From Takakia lepidozioides (Eukaryota > Streptophyta > Takakiopsida > Takakiales > Takakiaceae): a DNA stretch of 64,000 bases. A model generated the notes under the pieces. That model was given only the letters and a program-made list of their open reading frames with translations. It was not told where the DNA came from and searched no databases. Below, one piece after another: positions 34,048-48,166 of the stretch; the stretch's first letter is position 1, and each line of letters starts with the position of its first letter. The stretch covers positions 32,240,001 to 32,304,000 of the forward strand of contig CM060731.1 in the NCBI GenBank assembly GCA_030704615.1. Reading direction: 5' to 3'. A program made the translations under genes and the position numbers.

Positions 34048-35346
34048 TCATGGATAACCATGACCACTTGCCCATGCCATAGTTTCTAACTGAGGAGAAT
34101 GGTAGTATGGATAATTAGTAACGCAATAAACCTCATTACCATAACCAGTACTTGCACATGTCACAGCTTGTGGAGGAGGCACAACGGGAACGCCACCGCT
34201 GGGATATCTTGGAAAGCCACCAATGGGAAATCCTAGACTGCCGCCGCTGGGAAACAAACCTACGCCACTGGGATGTCCTAGAAAGCCACCATTGGGAAAT
34301 CCTGGACCGCCGCCGCCGGGGAACAAACCAGGATAACCTCCGAAATGTCCAAAACTTCCAAACGGAGGAGGATGGCCTAGGAATGGATGTTTAGCGTCGA
34401 AGTACTTCATATTACCATGCCCACTTGCCGATGCCATAGCTTCTAGAGGAGGCACACCGGGAAATCCTGGGAAGCCACCACTGGGATATCCTCCAAAGCC
34501 ACCAATGGGATGTCCTGGAAAGCCACCACTGGGATATCCTGGGAAGCCACCACTGGGAAATCCTAGACTGCCGCTGCCGGGAAACAAACCGGGATCACCT
34601 CCGAAATGTCCAATACTTCCTCCTCCGACACTGGGATGTCCTGGAAAGCCACCACTGGGATATCCTAGACTGCCGCTGCCGGGAAACAAACCGGGATCAC
34701 CTCCGAAATGTCCAATACTTCCTCCTCCGACACTGGGATGTCCTGGAAAGCCACCACTGGGATATCCTGGAAAGCCACCAATGGGATGTCCTGGAAAGCC
34801 AACACTCGGATATCCTGGAAAGCCACCACTGGGAAATCCTGGACTACCGCCGCTGGGAAACAAACCGGGATCACCTCCGAAATGTCCAATACTTCCTCCT
34901 CCGCCACTGGGATATCCTGGGAAACCGCCACTAGGATATCCTGGGAAGCCACCACTGGGATATCCTGGACCGAGGCCGCCAATATTGGGATAATCTCCGA
35001 CACGTCCAAATCTTCCATGACTTTTTTTACTACTATTGAGGTTATTGCCAATACCTCCATCAGGAATTCCTTCATCACTTGGATTTCTACTCTGAGAACC
35101 ATCACCATCAGGCCCTAGAGGACTTCCTAGGGCTCCAAGATCATGACCAACAGAAGGCCCAAAACTACTCAAAGGACTAGGATCACTAGCTTTGTTGTTG
35201 AGGTCCAAATCACCTAGCACTACACCCTCTGAATCATGCTTGTTCCCAACACCTTCGCTTGCAGCTTGCACACTCCCTACTAACAAAATCAGAAACAAGA
35301 GGGAAGGCACCATACGAATTCGTTGCACAGTCTTCATTGCAAGCAA
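34048..35346 (-). CDS. Secreted Gly/Pro/Ser-rich repeat protein, 432 residues
   Basis: A single uninterrupted exon. Residues 1-28 form a signal peptide (basic start, then LLFLILLVGSVQA, cleavage expected after QA). A mixed region to about residue 125 is followed by some 20 imperfect units of GGFPGYPS, GGDPGLFPSGG and GGGSIGHFGG to about residue 330, then less regular repeats and a YYHSPQLETMAWASGHGYP end. Composition fits a structural glycine-rich cell-wall protein exported through the secretory route. There are few Cys and no enzyme domain. A TATATAAA-like box on the minus strand lies near 35452-35459, about 110 bases upstream of the ATG. The alternative ATG at codon 4 is equally possible. 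Confidence 0.8.
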   Translation of the reverse strand: MLAMKTVQRIRMVPSLLFLILLVGSVQAASEGVGNKHDSEGVVLGDLDLNNKASDPSPLSSFGPSVGHDLGALGSPLGPDGDGSQSRNPSDEGIPDGGIGNNLNSSKKSHGRFGRVGDYPNIGGLGPGYPSGGFPGYPSGGFPGYPSGGGGSIGHFGGDPGLFPSGGSPGFPSGGFPGYPSVGFPGHPIGGFPGYPSGGFPGHPSVGGGSIGHFGGDPGLFPGSGSLGYPSGGFPGHPSVGGGSIGHFGGDPGLFPGSGSLGFPSGGFPGYPSGGFPGHPIGGFGGYPSGGFPGFPGVPPLEAMASASGHGNMKYFDAKHPFLGHPPPFGSFGHFGGYPGLFPGGGGPGFPNGGFLGHPSGVGLFPSGGSLGFPIGGFPRYPSGGVPVVPPPQAVTCASTGYGNEVYCVTNYPYYHSPQLETMAWASGHGYP

Positions 35347-35451
35347 TCAATCCTTTAGCTAGACCTAAACCTCTTCCTCCCTTCCCAACTCTATAGCAAG
35401 ATCACGCATACGCACACACAAGTTGTTGGTAAGCCGCTCCAAAGACTTAGT

Positions 35452-35459
35452 TTATATAA
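35452..35459 (-). promoter_or_regulatory. TATA box of the glycine-rich protein gene
   Basis: The minus strand reads TTATATAAAC, roughly 110 bases before the start codon at 35346, a suitable distance for a short leader. Confidence 0.55.
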
Positions 35460-35587
35460 TGACTGAAGGCCAAGGCCTTAAGCAGCGTACTGATAAACAT
35501 AGCTGCTGTTGGGCACTATAGTAGTGTCCACAGATTTTTCTTTTCTTAAAAAAAGAAAAAGAAAAGTGTCTTCGGACTCAGTTTTCT

Positions 35588-35625
35588 TGTTTTTCTCTTT
35601 TCTTTTCTTTTCTTTTCTTTTCTCC
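35588..35625 (+). repeat. TTTTC microsatellite
   Basis: Several consecutive TTTTC units on the plus strand, just downstream (in minus-strand sense) of a PPR pseudogene. Confidence 0.75.
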
Positions 35626-35712
35626 AAATTTAGATATGATGTCCCATGGACCTCTCTACCCTTAGGCTGGAACATGCATTGAGAACACAAATGAAAGTGA
35701 CCTTGTTGGGCT

Positions 35713-36600
35713 TCACCCCCTCCTGTTGCACCTGATCTGGACAGCCTCCCTACCAAACCCATGTTGGACATATCCTGCTATCATCACACTCCATGAGACC
35801 ACATTTTGTTTAGCCATACTGTCAAATACTTGTTGCGCATCCCTCATGCTCCCGCATTTGGCGTACATGTCAACAAGGACAGTCTCCAAATTTATATATG
35901 GTGCAATTCCAGCTTTAATAATGTCACCATGGAAGACTTTCCCCATTTCCAAGGCTCCTAGGCTGGCAAAAGCATTGATAACACAAACGAAATGTGACCC
36001 TGTCGGGTTTCATACCTTGTTGTTGCATTTGTTCATAGATATTGAAAGCCTCCCTGCCACAACCGTGTTGAGCATATCCTGTTATCATGGCATTCCATGA
36101 TACCACATCTGGTTTGGCCATATTGTCAAATACGTGATGGGCATCCCTCATTCTTCCACATTTGGCATCCATGTCCACAAGGCTATTCTCCAAGTTTACA
36201 TAGGACACAATTCCAGCTTTGATTATGTCAGAATGGATGTGTTTACCCTTTTGCAGGGCTCCTAGGCTAGCACACACTCCGAGAACACAAATGAATGTGA
36301 CTCTGTCAGGCGTGACCCCCTCTCGTTGCATTTATGCTTGGCATATCCTGCCATCATTGTTGTCCATGTACACAGATCTCGTTGAGACATTTTGTCAAAT
36401 ACTCGGCGTGCAGCCACAACACTCCCACATTTGGCATACATTTTGACAAATCCTTTGCAGTGGTCAGACAAGGTAAGGCTTTTTTCATCCAGGACATGGA
36501 AGAGTTTGCCAAGGAGGGCTTTTAAATTTGGCATGCTGATGTTGTGTGGAATGTCTCTCCATTTGCTTAACATCCCTCTTTGTTTTCGAAATGCAACCAA
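35713..36600 (-). pseudogene. PPR gene fragment, about three P-L-S units
   Basis: Three overlapping minus-strand frames encode typical PPR text: VKMYAKCGSVVAARRVFDKM, then VTFICVLGVCASLGALQKGK and VVSWNAMITGYAQHG, and finally YINLETVLVDMYAKCGSMRD. The sequence closely resembles the intact DYW-PPR at 51063-53663 (for example IIKAGI-PYINLE). Frame changes near 36330 and 35950, and the lack of any E or DYW region, mark it as a dead partial copy. Confidence 0.85.
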
Positions 36601-36674
36601 CTGTTGGTATCAGTAGGTTGTTATTCTTTGGTGGTTGTACCCTGGTCTTTGCAAGGCTTTCATTGATGCTATAT

Positions 36675-36795
36675 GGTTGTTCAACTGCCACATCGTGGTT
36701 TGCACAGAGAACTCCAGATTGCCGACATAACCACACAAAGGAGGTCCTTTGGATTGAGAATTGGTCGAACCCTCCTTGGGTGAAATCAGAGCTAG
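36675..36795 (+). repeat. Dispersed repeat, copy A
   Basis: The segment around CTCCTTGGGTGAAA matches 47250-47370 over about 45 well-conserved bases, with weaker similarity before that (GTTCAACTG, GTGGTTTTCACAG). Both copies are on the plus strand. The family is unknown. Confidence 0.45.
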
Positions 36796-37069
36796 CTCCA
36801 CGTCAAGCACAACGAGGTGATGATTACACCATGGAGCTCCAGGCCAAGAATACAACAAGTTTTGTTTTGATGCTGATTATGCATTCTAACCTCAAATAAA
36901 CAGAATTGGCACAGGTCATATGCAATCTAGATGACTTTAGTAGTCTTAAACTTTGCTAATCTGTTGTAAGAAGCCTGCCCTCTTCCTTCTAAGTCCCTGG
37001 GAGCTTTCAGATACATCATTTGAGTTTGAGTCTACAGGTTTGAGTATATAGGCTTGTAACTAAGAATCA

Positions 37070-37470
37070 CGAGTCATGCAGGAAGGCAGGGGTGAATCAA
37101 GCACAGTTGGTTGTTGGACAGAAATTTGGTGGAAGGGATAGCACCTTCACAATCATCACGTCTATTGAAAAAGAACGACAAGAGGGACATATCGAGGACT
37201 CCTCTTGTACTTGTGGGGTTGTGAGGGAACTATGTAAGACAGGACGACTGAAAGAGGCGCTGCACATTTTGAACAAGGGCAGACTGCAATACTTATCTGT
37301 CTCTCTTGCAGGAGTGCATCAGAATGAAAGGCCTTGCAGGTGCATGCCCACATTGTTCAAAGTGGATTGGAGCCAAGCATCTTTCTACTCACCCATGCAA
37401 AGCTGTTCTATGCTCATTGCTTGGCCTGCATGCCAGAACTCGATAAGAAAAGATAACTTCGCCAGATTCT
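37070..37470 (+). pseudogene. PPR gene fragment, N-terminal part
   Basis: The plus strand matches the first 140 or so codons of the DYW-PPR at 51063: QKFGGRDSTF parallels QQIGGRGGTT, and LCKTGRLKEALHILNK parallels LCKAGGLKEALHILNQ. Similarity starts before the ATG (GTCATGCAGGA at 37073 and 51054), so upstream DNA was duplicated too. Frames shift after about 37310 and no repeats follow. Confidence 0.8.
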
Positions 37471-40001
37471 GATTGGGGCAGTCTCTCTTGTGCGAGTGTA
37501 GCTTCAGGGACCATTTCAGCATGTCTCTTTCTATTCCTCATACCCACAGCAAAAATAAAACAAGGGTTTAGGGGAAGATTTTGAAGGAGTTTGAATTGGG
37601 AAACTACCAAGCTAGATTAATTGTCGCTCATATTGACATTCCTCTAATGGAGCTCCATGTTCACACCAAAATGATAGCCATACCATGACATCCATCCATG
37701 ATGACATTTTGCTCAAAATGGAGTCAAGGTAGCTACCTCTGCAAGCAGCATTTAACTGACTTCCAATTCAAAGCACCTTTTTTGTATACTGTCTGGTAAT
37801 CTTGAGTTTTTCATGAAAAGCACCGCACTGCAAATGGGCAGCAATAGCTTTAACTACCACCTTGTATAGACCTGGCTATAACCACAGAAACTCTACAAGC
37901 AAGAGTCTTTTGACAAGAGTCTGCAACAAAACAACTTCAAGCTACTGTGGATTCACAAAAATCAACTGACAAAAAACCCAGACACAGATCATCAATTCTC
38001 ACTGAGTGAAGTAATTGAAACCATTGTCCACTTTTTAGCTTCATCCCTGCTTTGTAAAACAAGGGATTAACATGCTTTTGTTCTACAACCGATGAATGCT
38101 TTGATTAAGATAGCCTCACCTTATCAGACCCTGTTGTTCCACCACTGCAAAGGATCAGAGGTGATGTCCTGCCAAAGCTGTATCCAACACATTTGATTGC
38201 ATCCTGATAGTGACAGTAACACCCCAGCTCTTAGATGTCTAGAAATGTACAAAGGGGGCTTGTTCAGCTTACAAAACACCTTCTCTCACCACCTGTGTTT
38301 GGTGATCACCATCCTATCCCAATCAATCTTCAAGTCTCCTAAGGCTCCAGTCTCTGAAACCATATTCTCTATCACTCAGTATATTTAATCTGTGTCTGCA
38401 CCGCAACAACAGCCAACTATGGCCTTGTCATCTGGGAGGTCCCAAATTGTTGCTTGAACTGTTAGGGCCCATGTCTTGTAGCGTAGCTGCTTTGCAAAAT
38501 GATGCTGGATTTCAATTGCAACAGCACATGGACTACCAGTTCAATCTGAACCAGGTGAAGCCAACAGGGGATCATCACCAGTATTCACAGAAAATCTTCA
38601 GCCCACCTCCTTTGGCAGCAACAGCAGGGAAGATGTGTCAATGGGCTCTAGACCCTCTTCTGGGGAGGCGCAGTGTTCACCCCCTCATATTGTCCTTCCC
38701 AAGACTTTCAGCCCTCCTATGCACCTCCTGGCACCAGAGACCAGGCCAGGTATGGCAGTAGCAGTAGTAGCCATGTGCACTACCACAGCAGCCAGCAGCC
38801 ACTGGTACCAGGCCACCTGCAGCCAGCTGCAACTAGGCCACCCACCCAGGGAACTTTGGGAAGCCCCTTGCACCAGTCCGCTGGGCTGCAATTTCTCTCC
38901 TGGTCACAGCAACATCCGAATCAGGCTACTTTTCTTCGTACATCTTCTTGTTGCCAAGAGATTAAAATGGGGGTGTACCCTAAGGATAACATAATTTCCA
39001 CCACCCTGATCTTTATCTTGTGTAGGGTCTTAATAATTTGGAAATACTGCTGGTGCTACTTGGGTTTTTGTTTGTTAGGTTGCTATAAGATGTCATAGTG
39101 TTGGAAGAGAAAGGGATCGACTGCAGACAGTATACTTGCTTGGTGATTGCTATTATATGCTTCCTTGACTTGATGTGGTGGGCGGGTAAGGAAATCAGAG
39201 GGGCAATAAAGGGTCAGAATAGCAATAGTATGCCCCACAGAAATGCAAGCATAGCGTCAAAACCAAAGAAGGCAGGGCTCATAACTAGAGCTGCTATATC
39301 AATCAATGCAGTGACAACACCAGAAATTCCACACATCCAATGGCGTATGCTCACGTTGTTAGCAAATCTACGCAGTAGAAGTTTCATACCTGTGACAGGA
39401 TCAAGAAGGCTCGAGTAATAATTTGAAAGCTCAAAATCACTGCTCCATAGGACTCATTCTAGTCTCCTCTTAAAGATAATGATTATATTTTCTTGAAAGA
39501 CAAGTTTTATTGTCGAAAACCTTTCATTGCGACCTTGATCTGACCAATCTCTAAAACCCTTCTATCTGCACAGAGATGTTCTACTTATGAAACACCTCTA
39601 TTCACTTGTCTATCTGACTCATTACTTTCCCTCCCAATTCTCAACTAAGTTTAGTCTCTCTGTTTAGTCTCTACAGTCTTTAAGTGACTTTATTCACTCC
39701 ATGTTGATGTGTCTTCCTACATAGCCTTGCAGAGTAGTGAGGTCAGTTTCAGATTCCTAAAGCAGTACTTGAATTCACCCAGCCAGTTTTAAAAGGTGTC
39801 CATGATAACAGAAGGAAAATAATGTACCCACCTTACAGTGAATGGAAGGGAAATAATTGTGGCAGATTCATCACACAGCACCAGGGCAAACCTTTGAACA
39901 CAAACCTACACACATCAACAAAAGCATTCATAACTTGTCAGACGAAGAAACCAATGTCCACAACCTTTATGTTTTTGACTTGCTTATCTCTTCACTAGCA
40001 C
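37471..40001. other. No recognised gene; Gln/Ser-rich open frames
   Basis: Overlapping plus-strand frames at 38447-39098 include Gln-, Pro- and Ser-rich text (LQQHMDYQFNLNQVKP, SSSSSHVHYHSSQQPL). They could be remains of a transcription-factor exon broken by frameshifts, but no DNA-binding domain is visible. Confidence 0.3.
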
Positions 40002-40325
40002 CCACAGATGGCCCAGTAATTAGGGCACAACGCCGCCTTACAAGTGGTCGTGGGTTCAAAGCCACATGGGTGTAGGTTGGATGTCATCCATTATGGCCAA
40101 CCTAGCCATAAAAGCGGGATACTTGTGTCAACCGGTTACTTACTTTGTGGGTACCTGGGGACTTTCAAGTCCTTGGGGAGGGGTTGGGCAACCTTGTTGC
40201 CCTGGTTACGGCCGTTAGAAGGTGTCCACTTTCCAAACGGAAGGCAGTAGCCCTTCGGGGTGAGGTGATACCATAAGTTACACTTGCTTCTGCAAGAGTC
40301 TTCCTTCTCTTCTTCCGAATACAAA
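40002..40325 (+). mobile_element. tRNA-derived SINE
   Basis: An A box TGGCCCAGTAATTAGG begins at 40009 and a B box GGTTCAAAGCC at 40053. Their 44-base spacing is what a tRNA of standard numbering gives (positions 8 and 52). The tRNA-like head is followed by an unrelated body of about 250 bases; the right end near 40325 is a guess. No anticodon arm would give a functional tRNA. Confidence 0.7.
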
Positions 40326-41010
40326 TGGAAAAGTATATATCAAATGTAGCCTAAATTCTGCACTTTGCAGAGGGATAGAGGTGATTTCAATAAGCTGGTT
40401 CCCACTACCATATTGAAAGCTTGGAAGAGAGAGAACCTTTTCTTTGCTCCATCAGGTCAGAGGCCTGGTGTTATACCCAGAAATTGCTCCTAACTTGGCT
40501 TGATTCAGTTAGCAACTGCAGGAGTGCTGCCTGCTCCCAGTAAACCACCAACTTGTCTTTCACGTCGGTGGAAGACTGAGAGAAGTTTGTATGTACCAGT
40601 GCACTGCATCCACACTCTCCTCCCAACACTCTAGCGAGCATCAGGTTTGTGCGTGCCACCAGCTTGGAGTTGTTTGGCAATGCAACCAGTCTTTGCTTGG
40701 CTGCCATCCGATTTCAGTGAAGAAGACACCAACGTGGCAGAGCATTATTAGAGGTAAAGCCCTATCAATGAGATGGCATTCAAGTAAAGATTACATTCTA
40801 AAGCATCTTCCCACTGTGCAGCGAAACTCAACAATCCAGATATATGTGACCAACACCCAAGCAGAGGGGAGCCTGTTACCGTCTATTTGCTTCCACAACT
40901 GGTGGGATTGATCAACACCTTTAATTACGTCGGAATCAGAAAGATTTCCTCCACTTCCAGGCCTTGATCAAACAGGAACAGATGTAGCTCATGAAGCAGT
41001 ACTGTCTTAC

Positions 41011-43195
41011 CTTGGATTGAGCAAAGTGATCTGCCTGTGACATTTGTGCCTCGCACATCAAGAAGCAGTAAATCTGGGATCACTGCACTCTACCAAAACG
41101 TAGAGATCAGAACCTGTCCACCAGGCAAAAAACCTTCTCCTGACAAATTGAAGGGACTAAACAACAGCTAGATGGAACACATTGCAATGTTGGAAACTAG
41201 GAAGATGCCAAACCTCTATGGATAACTCTGGCTACTGTAAGCATTTAGAAAAGCATACTGCTGGCCACTGCTATATCCTAAAGATGGAGAGTGATGCCTA
41301 CTGTGAGCAACTCTGCCCATTATCTTGTGCTGAAGTGCCATCAACTTCAATTTGGTCAGGCTCCACTCTGAATCAGTACTCCAGGTTTTATTAAATCCTT
41401 TTTGGGGATTATAGATTTACTGCTGAAATCAAGCTGCAAATATCTTAGGTGATGAAAAGTAGTAGCCTACATGTTTTGCCCAGAAAAAATTGAGGTCAAA
41501 AGTGGCAATACAAGCAGGCAGTTTCTTGGAACTGACCCAACAAGTGAGAGACAACAGCCTGTGTGATGTGTGTAAGTTGCAGCCGCAGATAGATCAAGTG
41601 TGAGACAGGCCATTGCTCCATCAATTGCTCCACTTGGCTACCCCTATGTGCTGCTTGCTTCATCAGAACTCCTGAAGCTAGTACACCTTGCTGGGAGGCT
41701 TTCCAAGCCTGCAACCGGCAGCCATATGTGAGAGCCTCCACCAAACCATTGCTGACACTTGTGCCACTCACGTTCAGTGCCCGCAGCGTTCTCATGCCTG
41801 CCTACACAAGTGAGCACCCAGTTAGCCTTTCACTGCCAGCACATAAGTCAAAATAAGCAGATACTTCACATGTGTGCTTTTGACAAAACGATAAACCAAA
41901 GAGATTACTTGATTGCAGTCAAGATCCTTCAGGAAAACAAAGGGTCGACTCCTGCCGAATGGTTGATATTATACTTCAAGTTAGCAACAATGAATGAACA
42001 AGTGCCAGACCTGGAATAAAATGGGCAGCGAGGGCATCAGTTATTGAGATGACATTCTCCACATCCAGACACTGCAGTTGCGGCAACTCTGCATTCATGC
42101 GTACACACACATGCTGTGTCTTGCCGAAGGTCTACAGATGTGATCAATGATCTAAGTGCAAGTTGCGCTGCCTCCAGAGAACCATCTGGTGGTACATTCT
42201 TTCAAACTCTCTTCTCTACAACGTTTTATGAACACTGCAGATATGCGACCCACATCAGCATGAAGCAAAATCTGAGTTTGCAAGTCCGAAACCCTTAGAA
42301 ACGCGCACCAGAGCTGAGTGGGAGAGACAAGAAACCAAGGCAGGGGTTGAAACGGAACAAGAGGATAGAGAATGACATACGCTGGATGAACTTGAGGCAA
42401 TCGCCTGGCAAGGACTGGCAATCCCTTACGTTCAAACACTCCAGAGCCTGCAGTCCTGTTAACCATTCAGTGTCCCAAGTCCCAACCCTTCATGTATTTC
42501 TCATGTATTTGCACGTGCTGAGTATGAAGTTGCGGATTAAGAACTGCAGAAAAAGCAAGACAAGATGGGCATCCGCAAAGAATACACTAACGACACTAAT
42601 TCTCCGACTTCTATTTCCAAACGCACAACCTCATAAACGCTCCGAACAAATAACAAAACCTTTGAGGGCCCTGCATGTTTCGTAATGTAGCCGACTCCAT
42701 TGCACCTACATGCTACCGTCCAATTGCTTCAAAAACACAATTGAATTTGTACTGAGCCGAACTCAGACACAAATATGTAGTGATGAATGAGAAGGAGGAG
42801 AAGCGATGCATACCAGGAATGAAACTAAGGTCGTCGAGCCAGGTGCATCCTCTTAAATCCAGCCTTACAAGATGCTTTCCTGCACAGGGAAGATGTTGCA
42901 TTCCTCTACTATTTACACCATCCACTCCAGACAGACGCAGACTATGAGGTTTGCAGAAGGTTGCACACACAATAACCAGCTCCGAAAAAGATGGACCAGG
43001 GAAGGTGCATAGGAATTTCTGAATGAGAACTACAGCCAATTCACAAGGCAGGGAATGAAGAGCGTGGGCATATTTTGACAAACTGGCTGCGGCTCGCTGC
43101 ATGCACAGCTGCAGCAGGGAGGGTTTTTGTGCCGCGAGGCACACCCTTGCCCCCTCAGACATAATGTGGTATCCAGCAGCGTGCTTGGCTTCCAT
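41011..43195 (-). CDS. Leucine-rich repeat (RNI-type) protein, partial exon model
   Basis: Exons 43195-42814, 42455-42381, 42088-42011, 41797-41537, 41367-41302 and 41082-41011 connect in consistent phases through GT-AG sites, giving at least 312 residues. After an N-terminal helical part (LLQLCMQRAAASLSKYAHAL, LPCELAVVLIQKFL) come short LRRs: LVRLDLRGCTWLDDLSFIPG, LQALECLNVRDCQSLPGDCL, LPQLQCLDVENVISITDALA, MRTLRALNVSGTSVSNGLVE, PDLLLLDVRGTNVTG. The pattern (LxxLxVxxC, no kinase, no signal peptide) fits an intracellular ribonuclease-inhibitor-like LRR protein, perhaps related to F-box LRR proteins; I see no sure F-box. The last exon after 41011 (donor GTAAGA) was not found; a frame at 40707-40471 may supply it. 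Confidence 0.7.
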
Positions 43196-44574
43196 CCTTC
43201 CACTTCTCCAACAGTCAGGCTGAAGCCTACTCTGTGGTGTTCAGAATTGAGCGACAGTCCCTAAGCTTACTTCTCCACAATCAGTGCATCAATGTCTTCC
43301 GTTTGTCTCCTACCTCCACTTCCGATCTTCGAAATGGGCTTCGCATGCTGCAGCAGCAAATTCTCAAAACGAGTCTGAGAGGAATTACAACCACGTTAGG
43401 GCAATGAGGACCTTTACCAAAGAAGCGATTTCCCACCCCCTCCGATGGGCATGGAACAGCTCATATACCTCCTAGAAGGTAATTCTACCACTAGAAACTG
43501 CCACTTCGATGTCAATGAGGAATTGCATGCCCCGGCTACCAAGACAGTTTTGTAGCTCATTGGCATAAGAGACTACATCCCCCATGCCTTTGTCAAGGGT
43601 TGCACTCTGTCAATTCATCAGCTTTGCTGCCTCCCATCCGTCGGCAATAGAAGGATGGGAGGTAATGCTTCAAACTGGAGTAGCGTCTCATCAAGACAAA
43701 TCTTTGTATCTCACAACGAGAACGATCTAAGAAGAATGCGCCTAGTGGATGCTTGGAGAAGCACAACAGAACTCCATTTCTTGCACAAGAATGCTGAGAT
43801 GTTGTGTAGCTGTGCAGCCATTACATATTGCCATGATGAAGCCAGTGAGGGGCTCTCTCTGTCCCTTCCTCAGAGAACCTGATCAACACTATTTGTAGCA
43901 ATACTGTAGGTAGCTTCCGGCTTGAAAGCCAAAAGTTAACCACACATAGCCGTCATCCTTAACACAGAAGACTTCCAGTAGATGACACTCATTGTTGTTC
44001 CTCTCTATCCCATGTGAAAGGGCCATTTCCTTTGTACTGCAGTGGTCAGAGTCTGTTAAATTTTCCTCATGAGGTAATCCCTTGCAGTACACAATAGCCT
44101 TCTGTACATAACACATGGCAACCGGCATGGCTTTAAACCATGCCATTCAATTCCTTAGCTGTCACAGCCCTCGTGGGTGCCATATACCTTCTTAGGTGGT
44201 TAAGGATTATATTACAAACAACACCACTACAGCTCAGATAAAATTGTCACAGCCCACGGGTGGTCAACAAAGCAACTGCAAAAATTACCGATATATGATG
44301 ACTGTGAAATCATTCACAAGGACAATATATGGTCTAGATAACCCATTTGGACCTTCTCTGCAACCTTGAATAAGTACACACATACCAGGTACCTTTGAGA
44401 AGAAATGGAAAAACAGAGGGAGCACAGAAGACCATCACAATGAATATGTTTATCCATGAAGTGTTCCAAAAACATCCTACACTAGCAAAATGCTTGTCTT
44501 TGCAGGCTACCCCAAGATATTCATTGCCTGTGGTGCTCACAATTTGAAGTTCTAGTGAACCAGGTAATGCCGCC
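43196..44574. other. Intergenic between LRR gene and RPL11
   Basis: Contains the promoter side of the LRR gene and the 3' untranslated region of RPL11. A minus-strand frame at 43889-44146 is not recognised. Confidence 0.4.
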
Positions 44575-46850
<2,276 letters not shown>

Positions 46851-48166
46851 GGCTGCGAGCTCCCAGCTTGCTGCCTGTGGCGGCTGTCGCCTCGTTAGAA
46901 CTTCAAAGAGAGACACTCTTCGGCCCGCACTCTCCCTTTGGTTGCAGGCACTGCGATTAGGGATTTTAGTAATCGTCGTCAATCCGCTAATCCCTGTACT
47001 AATCTCACTCTTAAATATACACTGAGATGTTTAACTTATATAAAATGGGCGCTGAAGCCTTTTCTTTCTTTTATTTGTTTCTTCATTTCTCCCCTAATGA
47101 GCCCAGCTGCCTCAGGTATGATGTTTTGTGAACTGGCCCGGTTGCTGGTAGAATCTCAATTCATTCTGTGTTCTTCCTAAGCAAGTCATGAAAGTAGGGA
47201 GCGCAAGATGTTTCCATGGAGTTTGCAAGTTACTTCGGAGATGTGGCTTGGTTCAACTGTGGCTGCTCTGTTGCTCCCTGGTGGTTTTCACAGGGAATCC
47301 AAAATCTCCAGATAAGAAGAGGTACTGAGGATTGGGAGTTGGTTCAAACCTCCTTGGGTGAAAGTAAAGCTATTTGCAATGCCACAAGATCGAGGGCGGT
47401 CTAGTGATGGTGGAGAGATTTGTTCAGCGGCTGAATGTAGCTCACAGAGGCAATGCAAATTGAAATCCCCTGCAGGTTGTTTGAAAGCCAGTGACCAGAG
47501 ATCATCAGCCTCACACTCACCAACCCTCAACTTGCTGTGACCAACAGCCCCTATGCCGGTGTGAATGATCCGCAGCAGCAGCAGGTTACAATTACTGGGT
47601 CTACGGATCGGCAAACTTTCTTAAGAACCTGAACAGTGTGAATGATTTCTTGATCTATCAGTATGTATGTCAATACTTACTATGGTGTAAGAAAGACAGA
47701 TGCAACCACAGTGGAAAGGATGGTCTGTAGTTCTTTGGATCCTGCAGGAACAAAATTTTGTATAGTTTCACCATACAAGTGGAATGATATTCCCAATATA
47801 AGAGCATAACTGCAACAGACAAGTGACCTGTCACACAGATATCCCACATGACTTTCATGACAAATACAACTGGTGCTGGATTAATTCGAACAAACCATAC
47901 ACGCCATAATCCTGGTCACACATAGATGCTTAGGAGGAACAAACTGGAGAAGTACAACTGGGTGAGGAGTACACAAACACTTGACAGGGGACGTACTTCA
48001 AACTTCCCACCAAACAAAGGGACCCACGTCAAAAGAGCTTGGAGAAACAGTTACATCATAGCATTTGATGAGCTATACACAATCAACAGCTCTCAGCTGT
48101 GGATGCCATTAAAAATTTCGTACGTGAAAGGAAATTCGTTGGGTTTTTTCTAAATCAGCTCCAATA
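46851..48166. other. RPL11 upstream region and 3' flank of uS10m gene
   Basis: The first 130 bases should hold the RPL11 leader and promoter (minus strand reads AAATCCCTAATCGCAG near 46965). A dispersed repeat related to 36675-36795 lies at 47250-47370. No other gene seen. Confidence 0.4.
47250..47370 (+). repeat. Dispersed repeat, copy B
   Basis: It shares GGTT-AA-CCTCCTTGGGTGAAA and flanking similarity with 36675-36795, same strand. Confidence 0.45.

Noticed and set aside
34505-34993. 162-codon plus-strand Pro/Lys/Gly repeat frame
   Set aside because: Antisense of the glycine-rich protein array. The signal peptide and TATA box support the minus-strand reading.
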